Source of the DNA: Cristatella mucedo
Lineage: Eukaryota > Bryozoa > Phylactolaemata > Cristatellidae
Length of the DNA: 64,000 bases
Direction: 5' to 3'
NCBI GenBank assembly: GCA_009760855.2
Contig: WPIO01000045.1
Span: forward strand, 457,001 to 521,000
The notes beneath the pieces were generated by a model that made no database searches, was not told the origin of the DNA, and worked only from the letters and a program-made list of their open reading frames with translations. Positions within the stretch are counted from its first letter, which is position 1. The number at the start of each line of letters is the position of its first letter. The position numbers and the translations under genes are program-made. Shown one piece after another: positions 44,180-56,669 of the stretch.

Positions 44180-44675
44180 AAAGGGTCAACCATCAATGCA
44201 AGACGTCGATCACAACACGCAGTGCCGCCTCCTTTTGGATAATATGTCTGCTGATTCGATGGACGGCCTAGGGCCGTTGGCTGCATAGGTTCTCACGTGA
44301 CCCCGAAGACCAGATTAAGGCTGCGGCAGCTTTATGGCGCTGTTATTCCTCTCCTTAGAGGTTGCATTATTATTGTTTGTAAGGAGCATTTTTGATAGCG
44401 CTCAAAGAGATCCCAAATCCTGAACTGCAAGGCACAAGACACAACCGATGATTGGAATCAAGCAACGATGGGACATACAATGTCACGTGGTTAGACAAGC
44501 TAGTAAAAGCGAGCGCGTATATTGCTTAGACTAGCAAGCGAAAGAACAAGAGAAAATACCGAGGGTACATGATTAGTAACAAATTTGACTGGAAGCATGT
44601 ACTGAAGCATGCACAAGCAAGCACACCCTAGTAAGCATAGTAGGCCCACAGGAAAAAACCGACAAGTTCACAAAG
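44180..44675. other. no recognisable gene
   Basis: No gene or classified repeat. Confidence 0.3.
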
Positions 44676-44679
44676 GTTA

Positions 44680-45430
44680 TGTAGTGTATCCCCCGTCTGT
44701 AAAACCGAAAATCCACAAAGACTAAATGGGTATTATGTGCAAGAGTTTTCTTTAACGCACTTAAAGTGTATTAGTCTTTCGGTAGTACTTAGTAGCCAAC
44801 AGACGTCATCTGAACTAACAAAGAAAAAGCGAGAAACGTAGTTGAGTCAGGATTGCAGTTAAGCTAGAGAGTAAAATGAAAAGTAGCTGCTTAGGACGAC
44901 CGGAAAAGATGTTCCATAGTCGGAAGCAGACAGGAGAGTAGATGTTCGATGCGTGAGAATTGTAGAAGTGATTCCTACAGTATAGCACCTGCACAGCCAG
45001 AGCTTCTGTTGCCAATGGTCTTTAAGTGAGGAAATGTAACTGCTAATTTATTGTCCGTAGAGGACCTGAGGACACGAGTAGGCTGAAACTGGCGAAGCAC
45101 TTTGGCAAGTTATGAAGAAGCCAAGCCAAGGAAGGCCTTGAGGGTCAGCGTAAGAACTTTTCTCTGTCTCTATTGATCAATCGGCAGCCATCGGAGCATC
45201 TCTTGCAAAGGAGGCAAATGGCTGAATCTCTGGAATTAGCTGACTAATCTTTCGGCCATATCCATTGCCAGCTGCAGTGGCCGAGTGGCCTTTGGTAGCC
45301 TAGCTACATGAAATTGCAATAATCTAGCTGAAACAGAACCAGGGAGATATTGAAATTTTTTGCAAGCCACCACCGCGGAATCCAGTCCCTAATCTTAGGC
45401 CGAAAACAGGATAACACTTGAGGCTATCTC
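44680..45430 (-). mobile_element. LINE family B copy, degenerate, inverted
   Basis: Recognisable by the 3' UTR (gtatcccccgtctgtaaaac; ggtagtacttagtagccaac) and the coding blocks in the same order as 33255-34235 (complements of gacctgaggacacgagtagg and ggcagccatcggagcatctc). Many indels. Confidence 0.75.
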
Positions 45431-45574
45431 GGGCTCGGCTATGTAATACAAATCTCGACCACTGCACCAGTATCAGCCTCCTCGAACCATCAGTTTTTCT
45501 ATGGCCATTTCTTTGCTTGAAGACCGTTGGCGACAAAAAAACTTAGCTTACGCCCTGTGATAATAGGCGAGAGG

Positions 45575-45730
45575 GGGTTGAATTTTGCACCAGTTCCAGT
45601 AGATTAAGGATGGAGGCCGCGAGTCCTGAATAAAGTTAAATTGCAGTAATTGCAGACAGGTCATGTCAGAGCTTGTGAACTAGTTTGTCTGCCACATTTT
45701 CATCAAGGAAGACCCTTACTGTGTCCTCTT
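45575..45730 (-). mobile_element. LINE family C fragment, inverted
   Basis: Window-orientation text gaattttgcaccagttccag and ctgaataaagttaaattgca parallels 31636-31700 (tttttgcatccgttgcagac; taaataaagggaaacgcagt). Confidence 0.45.
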
Positions 45731-46125
45731 CTTTCTTCATGCTGCGTCTGCACTTTCCGCCAAGTTGAAGCTGCTAGACGGTCGTATTCAGATTTTACAA
45801 TTACAAGTTCTTGCGCTGCACGGGCTTTATTCGTGCACAAAACTCTAATCCCGCTGAAGTGAAAAGCTGCTGCCTCCGCATCGCGTCACTAATTGCCGGT
45901 GCAAACCTGCCGGAATTGTCGGGCCGCCGAAGAGTAGGAGGTTATTTTTTTTTACTCAAAGTCGAAATAGCACCTGTTTCGTTCCGTAGTGGTCAAAAAA
46001 TTTGAGACGAGCCGAGACAAGGCTACCACTATGCCCATAACTAGAAAAAAGCAGTCTTAGAGTTATCCAATCGCAGCAATTTTCGTGTTCTTGAGCGCAA
46101 CGATGACTGTTTTTGAAGTCGTATT
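45731..46125. other. no recognisable feature
   Basis: No gene or classified repeat. Confidence 0.3.
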
Positions 46126-46127
46126 GT

Positions 46128-46240
46128 CGAGTCTTTCAGTCAGCGATCCTTTATTGCCCACTGCAAGGGGTGGCGGTAGACGTTAAGGCTCTTCTGCCGT
46201 TATATGAAGGAATCTATTCAATCAGCTATCCCTAATCTTT
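46128..46240 (+). repeat. SINE family B 3' part
   Basis: cagcgatcctttattgccca, ctgcaaggggtggcggtaga, ctcttctgccgttatatgaa and caatcagctatccctaat. The head is lost. Confidence 0.7.
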
Positions 46241-46633
46241 AAATAGTGAAAGACCAGTCCTTTCTCTGGCCTCAAATCCTCGGAGACGATATCGGCTTCT
46301 TTTATGGTTGCAGCGATCTATCAGATCTCTGTTGTTCTACATGGTCGTCGTGCCAAGCAACGACAGTTGCACTATCAGTCTACTAGCCGAATGGATCACA
46401 GCACATCGGATCAATTTTCAACAAGGCTTTTAGCTGCAGTGACTGAAATGTAAAAGCTTGGATCGAGGAGCATACATGCTGCTCATTCATTCAGAGCGTT
46501 TGATAATGCACAAGCAAGCATTGAGCTTGCATTAAACCGTCCCTGTAGGTTTTGGCTGATGATACTGCGGTTTTTAAACATTGGAAACTTTTGAATAGCT
46601 AATTTTGGATACAATTATGCAAGTTCACTTATG

Positions 46634-46924
46634 CAGTGGCTGAGCCAGGTGGTGGCAAGGAGCCTATGACCCCCCTAAACTAGGGCAGATCTGAACCACC
46701 CCCTATTCCTACTCCCATGCCGGTCACCAACGATAGTATTACGTCCACATTTTAATTGATGAGCTATCGCTGTGTTCATTTAGATACACATTTTGATTTT
46801 ACCCTGTAATTTTTCAATTACTACTGATTTAGCACAGCCTACTCAATAATCTTACGGATCTTGCATCTACATACACATTTCGCAGATCTTTTTGCCCCCA
46901 GACAAAAATCCTGGCCCGCCACTT
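46634..46924. mobile_element. hAT-type MITE
   Basis: 291-bp non-coding element. The left end is cagtggctgagccagg and the right end complement is aagtggcgggccagg. Flanking 8-bp duplication is cacttatg (46626-46633) against catttatg (46925-46932), one mismatch. Internal G/C runs next to the ends (gacccccctaaac; gcccccagacaaaaatcc) are typical of this MITE type. The length and 8-bp duplication fit a non-autonomous hAT. Confidence 0.75.
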
Positions 46925-46934
46925 CATTTATGAA

Positions 46935-49440
46935 CGTCTTTTTCATGTGGCAACACTCTAAGCAGTGCATTATAAGCACGTATATTTACGCACTACAGCT
47001 TGTATCGGTTGCTCGTTGCACGGTGACATCTTCAGAAATTTCAGGCACTTACCTCACTCGAAGTGGACCTAGCGGATGTTCAATGAGGGCACACTTAAAA
47101 AAGAGTAATCATACTCTGCTGCTGGCTATCACAGAAAACCATAATTTAGCTAGAGAAGCCAAAACGCAAACAGAAATGCGTTCATGAAATTTCATTATTC
47201 GGAGGCTCTGCATTGCTAAATATAGCTAACAACGCATAGTTCGTATACATTAAGAATTATTATTGCAGTAAACAGCTGCTTAATTGGTTTTAGCAAGTAC
47301 TTTAAAAAAATGGTATGCACATTCTCTGTGGCAAAACAATAAGGAGATCTTGAGGGGTGAGGAATTATGCTTCTAACAAGATGGGATTTATACATCTCCG
47401 TGCACATTCATTATTTATTTTCTTGGATCAATTGAACGATTGGTATGTATACTGGCCCAAGCAACAAAGGTAACATAAACTATCTTTTGATATAAGCGTA
47501 GCTGTCATGTTGGCTTTCTGATGACATGCAGGAGTAAAGGTCAGGGACTTCACGAAACATGGTAATCTTGCAAAATCAGCATATTAAGTACTATGGGCTT
47601 ACTAACACGGGTAAAACTCCTCCAAAGATTTAAGCCATCTGGCCATACGTGTGAGTAACCTAGAAAGTAGAAAAAACTTATCTGATATATGTGAATAAAT
47701 CTACCAAGTTCAATGACATATAAAATTCTAAGCACATAATAACGAGCATGTGCTCTAAATTGCACGTTGTTCGGATCTCTATTAGTCTAGCTAAAGCTAG
47801 GACATTTGCAAGACAAATGAGCAGCTTTGCGACACGACGCTTGCAAGACGAATGGCCAGCTCACCAACCAAACAAGTTTTCAACGACCAACGACCAATAT
47901 ACGCACTAGAGACAACTACAACTGGAGTGCTGAGAAGAAAAGAAAATCGCACACATTCCAAGTTTGAAGCCGATTGGACAACTGTTATCTGAGGTATGCC
48001 ATCTGCAGGACTCAATGCCGGCAGTTGACAACAGCGAAGCCTGTGGGGATGGGGGTGTTGATGAAGTCAAGCTGGATGAGTGTCTTGAAAATTAAATGGT
48101 TACGCAGCACGAACACGCACTCCGCCCCGATCGAACAAAAGTTAGTCTTCCACGTGCGCGACGAAATCAAGGCCGTGTATATTGGCTCAACAGCGCCAGC
48201 ATCCACAAGCAGCAAGGCCGAATTCCAGGCGGCGGGCTCAATGAACTCGCCCGATGAACTTGCCTCGGCTGCTTCTACAACGGACCAAATCTCACGTCTC
48301 ACGGCCTCTTTTGCTTAGACTCGCATCTCCCTCACGGAATGAGAAGTCAGTCACATCAAAGGGTCTGCCGTAAACAGACGTCTAGGGCCCTAATGAAGAG
48401 GCTTAACCACAAACGGTCGTTAAAGGCAGTAGCCTAAATTGAAGGGCAATAAACCTCCCTAAGCGTGACCAACGAGGCCATAAATGTCAACAGGCCATAC
48501 AACCGTAACAGGTTACACCTCGAACACAGTGAAGTGTTGTATGCAACGAGGATTGGCACACTTTCTAATCGATTTGCGGTAGATTGTAAGAGATTACTGC
48601 TTAGCATGGCATCATTGCTGTCAATTGCCAGGCAGCGCTTGAAATTCTACTTGTGCGGCGGGTTAAAATCCTATAGTTGCACATTAAAAATAGTTAGTGT
48701 AATGTGCATTCAGATTGAAGCGATGAGAAATCAACTTCTAGATATTTTGTAGAGGAATGCAGTACATTGCCGTATTGGCCCGAGCCATTACAGTCGATTG
48801 CAGAGCATAGCTTGTGAAAGCCCGTGGCAGTTGGGATGGAATTGTGCAATTACACTTTAGGAGTTGAGTAATTTTTAATAAAATTAGAGCCTCTTTTAAA
48901 TGATTTATGGTCGTTTATGGAGCTAGATGCAGTCTATCTCTAGTCACTTTGCTATGGATTGCAGTATTTCTTCGGGTCATGGCAGTCGATCGCAGCTCAT
49001 ATCAAGAGACAGCCCGTGCCATTTGTCGTTAGATTTTGTGAGTACACTTGTCGCAGAGTTTACTGTTCTCGTGTGCAATCAAAAAAGGAGCTCTCCGCGT
49101 GAAAAATTCTTTTCTTTTTTGTTGAAATGCGTTTGATTTTGGCAGATTTCGGTTTTGGATCGGGCTGCTGCAATCTATTGCACTGGACTTCGTGAGAACT
49201 CGCACCCGGATCGGACCGAAATTGCGTGGGAACACTAAATATGCTGTATCTCGCATTCCAATATAGTTAGAGCTTAGCGCAGCCAATTTTTAATTTATTT
49301 AAAGTGTCTTAAAAAGGATTGCGGTGAATTGCGGCACAGGCATGGGTATTTTCAGCCAATTTGCACGAGAACGCGTGAGTGCAGGGACGAGAAATTCGGT
49401 ATGCACGGTACATACAAATGACTGTGTGCTACGATATTCA
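46935..49440. other. 2.5 kb without recognisable gene
   Basis: Open frames at 47974-48318 (+) and 48302-48012 and 48015-47797 (-) lie on the same DNA, and I could not place either. Several imperfect internal repeats (ggattgcagt/cagtcgatcgcag) occur at 48790-49200. Confidence 0.3.
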
Positions 49441-49445
49441 CGAAA

Positions 49446-49512
49446 TATAAAGTGTGCCTTGAAAGAAAATGAGTTCTCTGATGGTGCCCAACAAATGTAT
49501 TATTTTTTTATA
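49446..49512 (+). mobile_element. LINE family A tail fragment
   Basis: aaagtgtgccttgaaagaaa and atgagttctctgatggtgcc, then caaatgtattatttttttat. Diverged hairpin. Confidence 0.55.
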
Positions 49513-49514
49513 AC

Positions 49515-50540
49515 TTTCAGCCGCTCATCGCCGATTTCCGATCCATTTGAGCTCAAACTAAATTGGAGTTTGATAATCAGTCCAACCCGGGCCGCACCTA
49601 TTACCCAGTACGCCCCGCACCGACCACCACGAACCGCCAAGTAATGTCCTAATTTCACTCGACATGCAACTTCACTCAACGTGGACGTTTTCATATCTCT
49701 TTCTTCGCACTCCAGAGCAGCCCACAGGACGCCAATCACTATCCCACACCCATATGTACGCCCGCCCACTCGCCCGCGTCCTAAACGGTGGGCGTCATAT
49801 CCCAACCCGTATGCACTGGAGTTTCATATTTTTTATTTTTCCCGACGCACCACTTTCGCGCGGGGTCCCATAATGCACCTCCATAGATGAAGATCACGTC
49901 TCCACCATTATATGTTCTCAGATGATAGGCTGAGAGAGTTTCTTGGGCACCCTCACTTTCGGCGCTCAGGTGACGACGGCGTGGTTTTTAGAGGCGGCTA
50001 CTACTTATTCTGCCATCCTGGATTGACCCAGGGGCTATGGTACTCGCCTCGAACTCCTGCTGAGATCAAGGCGATCACCTTAGCGATAGAAGTGTTAAGT
50101 TTTTAGTGATGACGAGGCGGTCATCCATGAGGTCGTCCGGGAGGCGAGGCACTCACAGTGCACCGCGCGTCCAGCGTCTGCTTCCGAAGGAGGCAGCCAT
50201 TTTGTTCTGGCAGTCGGTATGTTTCCCACGGAGCTAAAGACGAGACCTGCCTGGTGACGCGCCTCCGGATCCCCCTACCCACGCGGCGATGGTCTTCGTA
50301 CGAAGGGAGGGACAGCGGGCTTGGGAGGAGGAGCTACGGCAGTGTGATCCCTTGAACGTTTCGCGAGTGCCGAAGCAGCCCTGAATGCCGACTGAGTCCT
50401 GACCAAAGACTGCCCCTCCTTTCTAGGTTCCTTTGGCCGCGAGGTCGCATACGTGCTTTTTAAAACGAACTGTACAATCTGGTAATTCTAGCTGACCTAC
50501 GATCATTAGCCGTTGCTAATTTCCCTTGAAGCCACCCGTA
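49515..50540. other. no recognisable gene
   Basis: An open frame at 49912-50106 (DDRLREFLGHPHFRRSGDDG...) has no family I know. The rest shows nothing. Confidence 0.3.
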
Positions 50541-50547
50541 TTTGCGA

Positions 50548-51100
50548 TGTAACGTCTCTCCGTCTGTAACTCCACAAAGTCGCCAAGAAAACGTGAGTGC
50601 TGCGCACGGGAATTTTCTAAAACGCGTTCTGCAGCCCACAGACTTCCTATCACACGACAAAGAGAAATTGAGAAGCATAGCAGTCAGGATGGAAGTTACA
50701 CTGACGTAGCAACTGACAACGGCTGGAAAGGATGTCCAGTCCCATAGTCGGTGGCTAGACAGTAGATGCCTTTGCGTAAGAATTTTTTTAATGAGTTCCA
50801 CAGTCTAGCACCTGCAGAGCAAAACTTGTGTCGCCAACAGCCTTTAAAAGAAGGAATGGAAAAGCTAACGTATTGCCCATCGAGGGCCTGAGGGCACGAT
50901 GAGGCTGAAACTGATTCAACACTTTAGCTAGGCCTTGCCAAGTGCAAGCGCTGGCGCTACCCGACAGGACTCTTCTTCCTCTATGTAAGTGAATCTTAGC
51001 TGAATCAGCTAAGATTTTTCTTTTTATGAAGGAGCCAAGCAGTGTCGGGCCTCGTTGGTCTGCGTGAGAACTCTCCTCTTCTGTATCCGTTGCATTAGCC
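50548..51100 (-). mobile_element. LINE family B copy, degenerate, inverted
   Basis: Shares ctccgtctgtaactccacaa, cacagtctagcacctgcaga and the following blocks with the other B copies. A local insertion or duplication sits at about 50935-51020. Confidence 0.7.
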
Positions 51101-51514
51101 GAAAGCATTTCTCACAGCGATCGCTCCACGATCCACGCGATTTGTCCATTAGGTGCCTCTGCTCTGGCTGACATTGTGCATTCTCTCGCAGGACGATATA
51201 TATATTGCCTCTCCAGCATGTACAATAATTGCATATAGTGAGACTTAGCTCTTTTAGAATGCTATGTATAAGTTTTATTATTATTATTATCTTTAACCTA
51301 TCTAGGCAAGGGTCTCGATTGATCTACAGTGCACCGCAGAACGTTTGCATAGAGCAATACTCGTCAATAAGCTACATAAGTCGCTTGTCGAGCACTGATA
51401 GGCATCTTATTTAAGAGCAGTGGCTTTCAAAACATATCTTGGGGTTTTTAATTTAGAAATAATAATTCATACCTCATTTATATATATGCTTTGTGTATAT
51501 GTAAGCAGCATGTG

Positions 51515-51735
51515 TCTCTTTCTTTACGCAATTCCACGAAGCCATAAAGGCTGAGCTGGTGCAAAGTCCGAGATTTTTCTAAAGCCTAATCAAAGCGCAA
51601 GAGGCTTGCGATTTAGGCTAACGTAATCGATTTTACGTTACAAAGAAAAGAGATAAGTATGGCTGAGTTTGGGAGAAAGTGGGTTATTAAGCAAGCATAG
51701 AAGTGGCCAATAAGGACGCCTGAAACGATATCGCT
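51515..51735 (-). mobile_element. LINE family B 3' UTR fragment, inverted
   Basis: ttacgcaattccacgaagcc, then ataaaggctgagctggtgca, then acaaagaaaagagataag. The same 3' UTR as 50555-50660. Confidence 0.55.
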
Positions 51736-52515
51736 TTTGTGCTCCTCGCGCGATTTCTACCGAAAGCGCTACCGGCGAGCCCGGCCGTCGTGCTCTTCAG
51801 CGCGTCCAAAGCTAGCACAGGATCGCCGGCAGACGAATTTCGCGACGGGGGCTACTGCGTCTGAACGACATAATCCTCCAGGGGCCATTGCATCTCAGCA
51901 GCGTAATCCGCACAGATTTCGATCGCGTTCGTCAGTGCGCCACTTAGTTGGCCATTTCGTGTCGTGGTCCGATGAGTCGTGACGAGTCGGAGCGAGTTCG
52001 ATCAGGTGAGGAGGAGCGATGTGCGAGGCATCAGCGAAGCGACGACATCGGAGCGGCGGTCAAGCGCCGTTTGGGAAGGCATTAGAATCAATCGATCGAT
52101 GGGCTGAGCATTGACCGCGCCCATCTACTGCGGCGACTATCTTTTACTCGTCGCAGTGCTCAGGTGCGTTCGGATCGCAATTTGCCAAAACTAACCGCGG
52201 CGAGCTGCCGGCCGCGACGACGCCGAACTCAAGCTTGTGCTCCACCTTTGCCAGTCATCTGTCAGAGGTCAGATTAAAGGCAAAGACTCGACTCACGGCG
52301 TCGCCTGGCGGCCACTTGTGACATTAGCCAGCTCGGCGGAGGCTGGCGGCGCCGACGCGATGCAGACGCAGCTGCCACGGGCTTTTAGGATGAAGCCTCA
52401 GCAAGCGATCGGTCGTGACGTCGACAAGCGGTTGGTAAGGAGAGCTGGAAAAGTGCTCGCCTTGAGGAAGGGAAGCAGCGTCATCCCGACGCCTCCGGTT
52501 CAACGGGCAGTCACA

Positions 52516-52516
<1 letters not shown>
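51736..52516. other. GC-rich region, no recognisable gene
   Basis: CpG-rich DNA with Arg/Ser/Ala-rich open frames in several phases. No conserved domain. Confidence 0.3.
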
Positions 52517-52570
<54 letters not shown>

Positions 52571-52610
52571 TCTCTGCTATCTCTCTCTGCTCTCTGCTCT
52601 CTACTATATG

Positions 52611-52682
<72 letters not shown>

Positions 52683-52912
52683 TCTTTCTCTCTCTCTCTC
52701 TCTGCTCTCTCTGTGCTCTCTGCTCTCTGCTACATCTCCTCCTCTCTGCTCTCTGCTATCAGCTCTCTCTCTCTCTGCTCTCTCTCTTTCTCTCTTTTTC
52801 TCTGCTCTCTCTCTTTCTTTCTCTACTCGCTTTCTCTCTGTCTTTCTCTGTCTGCTCGCTTAGTCTCTCTGCTCGCGCTCTCTATGCTCTATCTCTGCTC
52901 TCACTCTCTCTG

Positions 52913-52945
<33 letters not shown>

Positions 52946-52992
52946 ATGCTCTATCTCTGCTCTCACTCTCTCTGCTCTCTCTCTCTCTCTCT
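52517..52992. repeat. (CT)n / (CTCTCTG)n complex microsatellite
   Basis: Two pure CT runs (about 52517-52568 and 52613-52680) are separated and followed by degenerate CTCTGCTCTCTG higher-order units to 52992. Confidence 0.95.
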
Positions 52993-53194
52993 TACGATTC
53001 GCCTGATCCGCATACGCTCCGGGTCTCGCGCTTTCGAATGACCTTGGTTTCTAACGCGTACTTACGCACCCAAGCCCAAGCCCGATCCCAATTCCTGCTA
53101 ACGCCGGAGGCTAAGCGCAGATAGACAGGCACGCTGAAAGTTTCAGGGATGTGGTTGTTGCCAGGTTTGGAGCGCGTCCGACCGCCGCCTTTAT

Positions 53195-53375
53195 TGGTGA
53201 GCCGTGATGGCGCACTAGGTAAGGCGGTTGCTTCTCACGACCTCGGTCCCGATGTCGTGGGTTCTAATCCTGCGGCGGGCGATCCTTTATCGCCACTGCA
53301 AGCGGCGGTGATAGCCTTAAAGGCTCTTCTGTCGCTATGCAAAAGAGGCTATTAAATCAGCTAGTACTAAACTTA
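53195..53375 (+). repeat. SINE family B full-length copy
   Basis: gccgtgatggcgcactaggt/aaggcggttgcttctcac, gtgggttctaatcctgcgg, ccactgcaagcggcggtgat, ctcttctgtcgctatgcaaa and attaaatcagctagtact. Very similar to 43990-44175. Confidence 0.9.
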
Positions 53376-53379
53376 ATTG

Positions 53380-54220
53380 TCCTAAGCACAGCGCCAAAGG
53401 AAAAGCCTAGGTCGATTTAGGAGCCTCGTTTGCATCGCGGCAGAGGGCAGCCTTTTTGAATCCACGCCATGACCTGCCTGGGTTATAAAGAGTGATCGCC
53501 GTGCACCGGCGCGGGCATCTAAACGCTAAACCTTAAAACTAACCTCCGGGGTCTTCCTAATTGGCAGCCCCCACTTGACCGACACCGCGAATCTCAATTT
53601 TAAACCATTCGCAGCGTTCCGTTGAGTTCCGTCGAAGCGGCCTGTTCGTTCGAGTCGTCTTGTTTTCAGCGTCCCTCCGACTGCAAGCTCCGACTGGTGG
53701 CAGCAATACATTGCCCATCAAGGTAAAAGGTTTCCTAATTTTAAGATATTTCCTACCTCATTTCGAATCTGTGCACAAGAAGTCTTCCCTTCCTCGTCAT
53801 GAGTGATTTTAAAATCTATTTCGACGACTCAGCTGACGCATTAAATGCAGAATTTCATGCGCTCACTAATTGAGTTTCTCCTGTGGCTTATATTCACGTT
53901 TTCACTCGCAACTAGGGTCACACAATCGACCGAATATTCGCTAATGATTAAATGCTGTAGTATCCTAGTAATACCTATTTTTAAATCTTCTGGCATGCCA
54001 ATCGCATTTAGGCTTTGGGTTACACTCTCCTTTTGGTGTCTTCTGAGAACCGTGAAGTCCTCAGTGGAATCCTCAGTAACACCACCTGTACTGTGCTCCC
54101 ATAAAATTCCTCGCACGACCTTGATGTCTATCTGAATGTCTTGCCACTGGTGATCTTAACTCAAAGTTCATCTCCCAGCCTAAGTAAAACACTAAATCTC
54201 TTAACGCTAGATCCACCGAT
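53380..54220. other. no recognisable gene
   Basis: Overlapping open frames on both strands at 53841-54135, without an assignable domain. Confidence 0.3.
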
Positions 54221-54224
54221 CTCC

Positions 54225-54900
54225 TACTACAATACATTAATTGGCCTCCGGCATCTATGAACTAACTTACTGAATAAATCTGTCCTTGACCTCAGGTCTC
54301 GTCTCTGAACCTTTCAAAAAGGTAATTCCAAAGCCTCTCATTAGGATGGCAGCACTAGACTATAAGAAATAAGGCAAATATGCACTGTTTCCCTTTGGAA
54401 GCTTATATCACATTTACTGGAGCGCGGTGGCAGAACATTTAGGCTCTTAGACCAAAGCCTTTGGCCCTAGCAAGGAAGCTTCAGTCAGGTTTTCGAGCGA
54501 ATCGCCCCGTAGAGTTAAAATTACTGTAGCTATATCGCGACCTTTTCAGAAATGCAGACTTTGGTTAAGTCTCTCTACTTCTTTGTCGGACCTTTTGGCA
54601 GCGTTTGCCGCTGTCAATCACCTAGTCCTTTTGGAGAGCCTCTCATCTCACCACGGCATCTCTGGTACTGCACGGCAACGGCTAGATGGTATCAAAGGGC
54701 GATGACTCTAGAGAATTGATGACGACAACGGTCAGCCATCCTTCGAAGAACCGCAAAAAACACGATGTCCATCAGGGCTTTGTACCCGACCTACTTCTTT
54801 TCGCCACGTATGTTCTCTTATTGCCGTAGCAATCGAAAAGCGCACTCTCTATTTCATCTGCATGATTATGTAGACGGTGCATTTGGTATGTATAGCGACA
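54225..54900 (+). mobile_element. degenerate LINE RT fragment
   Basis: Reads QSGFRANRPVELKLL near 54485 (the GFR-x-x-H-S-T-E region), DLLAAFAAVNHLVLLESL near 54585-54640 (motif A as DLLAAF) and SSHHGISGTARQRLDGIKG near 54645-54700. The order fits CR1/L2-like RT. Stops follow. Confidence 0.65.
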
Positions 54901-54959
54901 AGCAAAAAGCTGCTACAAACTTCCGCAATTCACACCCGACACCGGCAGCGGTAGCACTA

Positions 54960-55700
54960 GCACACACAGCAGAGGCGAAGCCCTCGCTGGAAAGTGGACC
55001 GGTCCGCGTCCGGCAGCGCAACGTTGCTACTTCCCGATAGCGCCTCCGAACCCCGAGAGCTCCAAGCGCGCCCGTCGCGGATGCGCTACTTCCCCGAATC
55101 TCGACGCGTCCGCGGCGGCTCGGTGGCTGGTGCGGGCCGCTGGGCGCCGTCGGGCACCGTACTCTCTATAGCGGACGAGAAGCGCTCGCCCGCCGTTTCT
55201 TAATTGCCACGTGCTGAGCGGCGAAACCGCGGCAGAAAGCTGCGAGGTCTAGCCGGTTATGAATGTGCGACTAGTGAGAACAGCGGCAGCGCGAGGCTCG
55301 CGCCGCCGCAGCGAGATCCTCACGGATGTTGGGGCGGCCGTCGTCCGCCGGCGGTCGCTGCTCGGAGGAGAAGAGACTGTGGATCGTGGAGTTTTTGGAC
55401 GAGCGGCGAGCGGTGACGCCCTTGAAGCGTCGCCTGACATCGGCGTCTGACGATGTCATCGCCCTGGCGCCGACGCCGAGCAGCGGCCCTGCCCTTAGGC
55501 CTGGGCGCCCTCGACGATTGGCACCGGGACAGCGAGCGAAGTCCGGATGTGCTCGCACTAGACCCGGACTTCCGGAATGCGAGGCTGCGTGCGGCAAGGC
55601 CGCGGAGCAGGCGCTGATGTGCGCCGGGTAAAGCATGAGCGTCTCCGATGGGCGCGCCGCAGCGCAGGGCGTGCGCGAGAGGACGATCCAGCGCCATGGC
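54960..55700. other. CpG-rich island-like region
   Basis: Very GC- and CpG-rich DNA with long open frames on both strands (for example 55708-55271 on the minus strand), a composition effect. No domain recognised. It could be a promoter-associated CpG island. Confidence 0.35.
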
Positions 55701-55832
55701 TTACTCAATTCATGTCATCACTCCGTACGAAAATATATATTGCATGAAATACACCACTGTAGCCATCGTGAACTCGCACTTTTTTCCAGAGCATTTATGC
55801 AGGCGTACCGTGCCACGCTCGAAGCTACGCCG

Positions 55833-55990
55833 TGATATCCAAGGAGGTTAGGTGCTCGCTCTTCCACGACCGAGGTCGTGGGTTCAAATCTTGCTGTGGG
55901 CAATCCTTCGTTGCCAACTGCGAGCGGGCGTGATAGCCCTTGAGATTTTTCTGCAGCCATACCAAGGAATAGATTAAATTAGGTGATATT
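55833..55990 (+). repeat. SINE family B-related copy
   Basis: gaggttaggtgctcgctctt, gtcgtgggttcaaatcttgc, caactgcgagcgggcgtgat, ttctgcagccataccaagga. The head resembles 13522 rather than 43990, so it may be a subfamily. Confidence 0.65.
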
Positions 55991-56189
55991 TTATTACCCA
56001 AAATCGGGCGAACGGTGCGTGGGTCGTTCTGCTGAGTGCAGCTTCCTCAACCTTCCTCTATCATTTTAGCTGAATGAAAATTCTCTTTTCCTGTACAAAA
56101 TCCGACAACGAAGTGTGCACGTCCTAATTTAGGCAATCTGTCGAGCGATAGTTAGCAGTCAGTCAAACACTGCTGCGGTATCCCCTGTT

Positions 56190-56340
56190 TCCGGGTCTTA
56201 GAAATGAGGCTAGAGAGCAGTCGCACCTAGCACAACCACCGTGGACGCGGGTTCGAGTCCTGCCATAGTTGATTTCCCGCTGCAAGCTGCGCTGATCATA
56301 GTCGTTAAGGATTCTACCCTGCTCTTTGAATGAGGGCCGC
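56190..56340 (+). repeat. degenerate SINE family B-like copy
   Basis: gtggacgcgggttcgagtcc and tgccatagttgatttcccgc, then tgcaagctgcgctgatcata. The A-box end is unclear. Confidence 0.5.
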
Positions 56341-56664
56341 GCCATAAGCTGACCTTTGCTTCCCCAGAGAATTCACGTTGCCGAGCGTCACGAGCCCGTC
56401 GATCGACGCTTGGAGGAGGAGGAGGAAGAGAAAGAGCTGAGAGGCGATCGCTGCGCTGACACTCCCGTGCACTCCACGCTCCGAGCGTGAACCCGGCTTC
56501 CGCTTAATTCAACAGAGATCTCGCTGACGCATCAGTCGCAACTCTTCACTGGCTTTCCCGAAGACATTCGGATTTTCTCTCGGCGGCGCGCGGTAGCAAC
56601 TTCTGCAGGGGTCGAGCCAAGATCTCCAGATTGGCGGGCAAGGTACACTGCTCCTGCCCTTGGG

Positions 56665-56669
56665 ACCTG
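56665..56669 (+). repeat. LTR-element target-site duplication, left
   Basis: ACCTG, identical to 60936-60940. Confidence 0.9.

Noticed and set aside
47797-48318. LINE endonuclease region
   Set aside because: Frames on both strands looked suggestive at first, but no ordered motif series could be traced.
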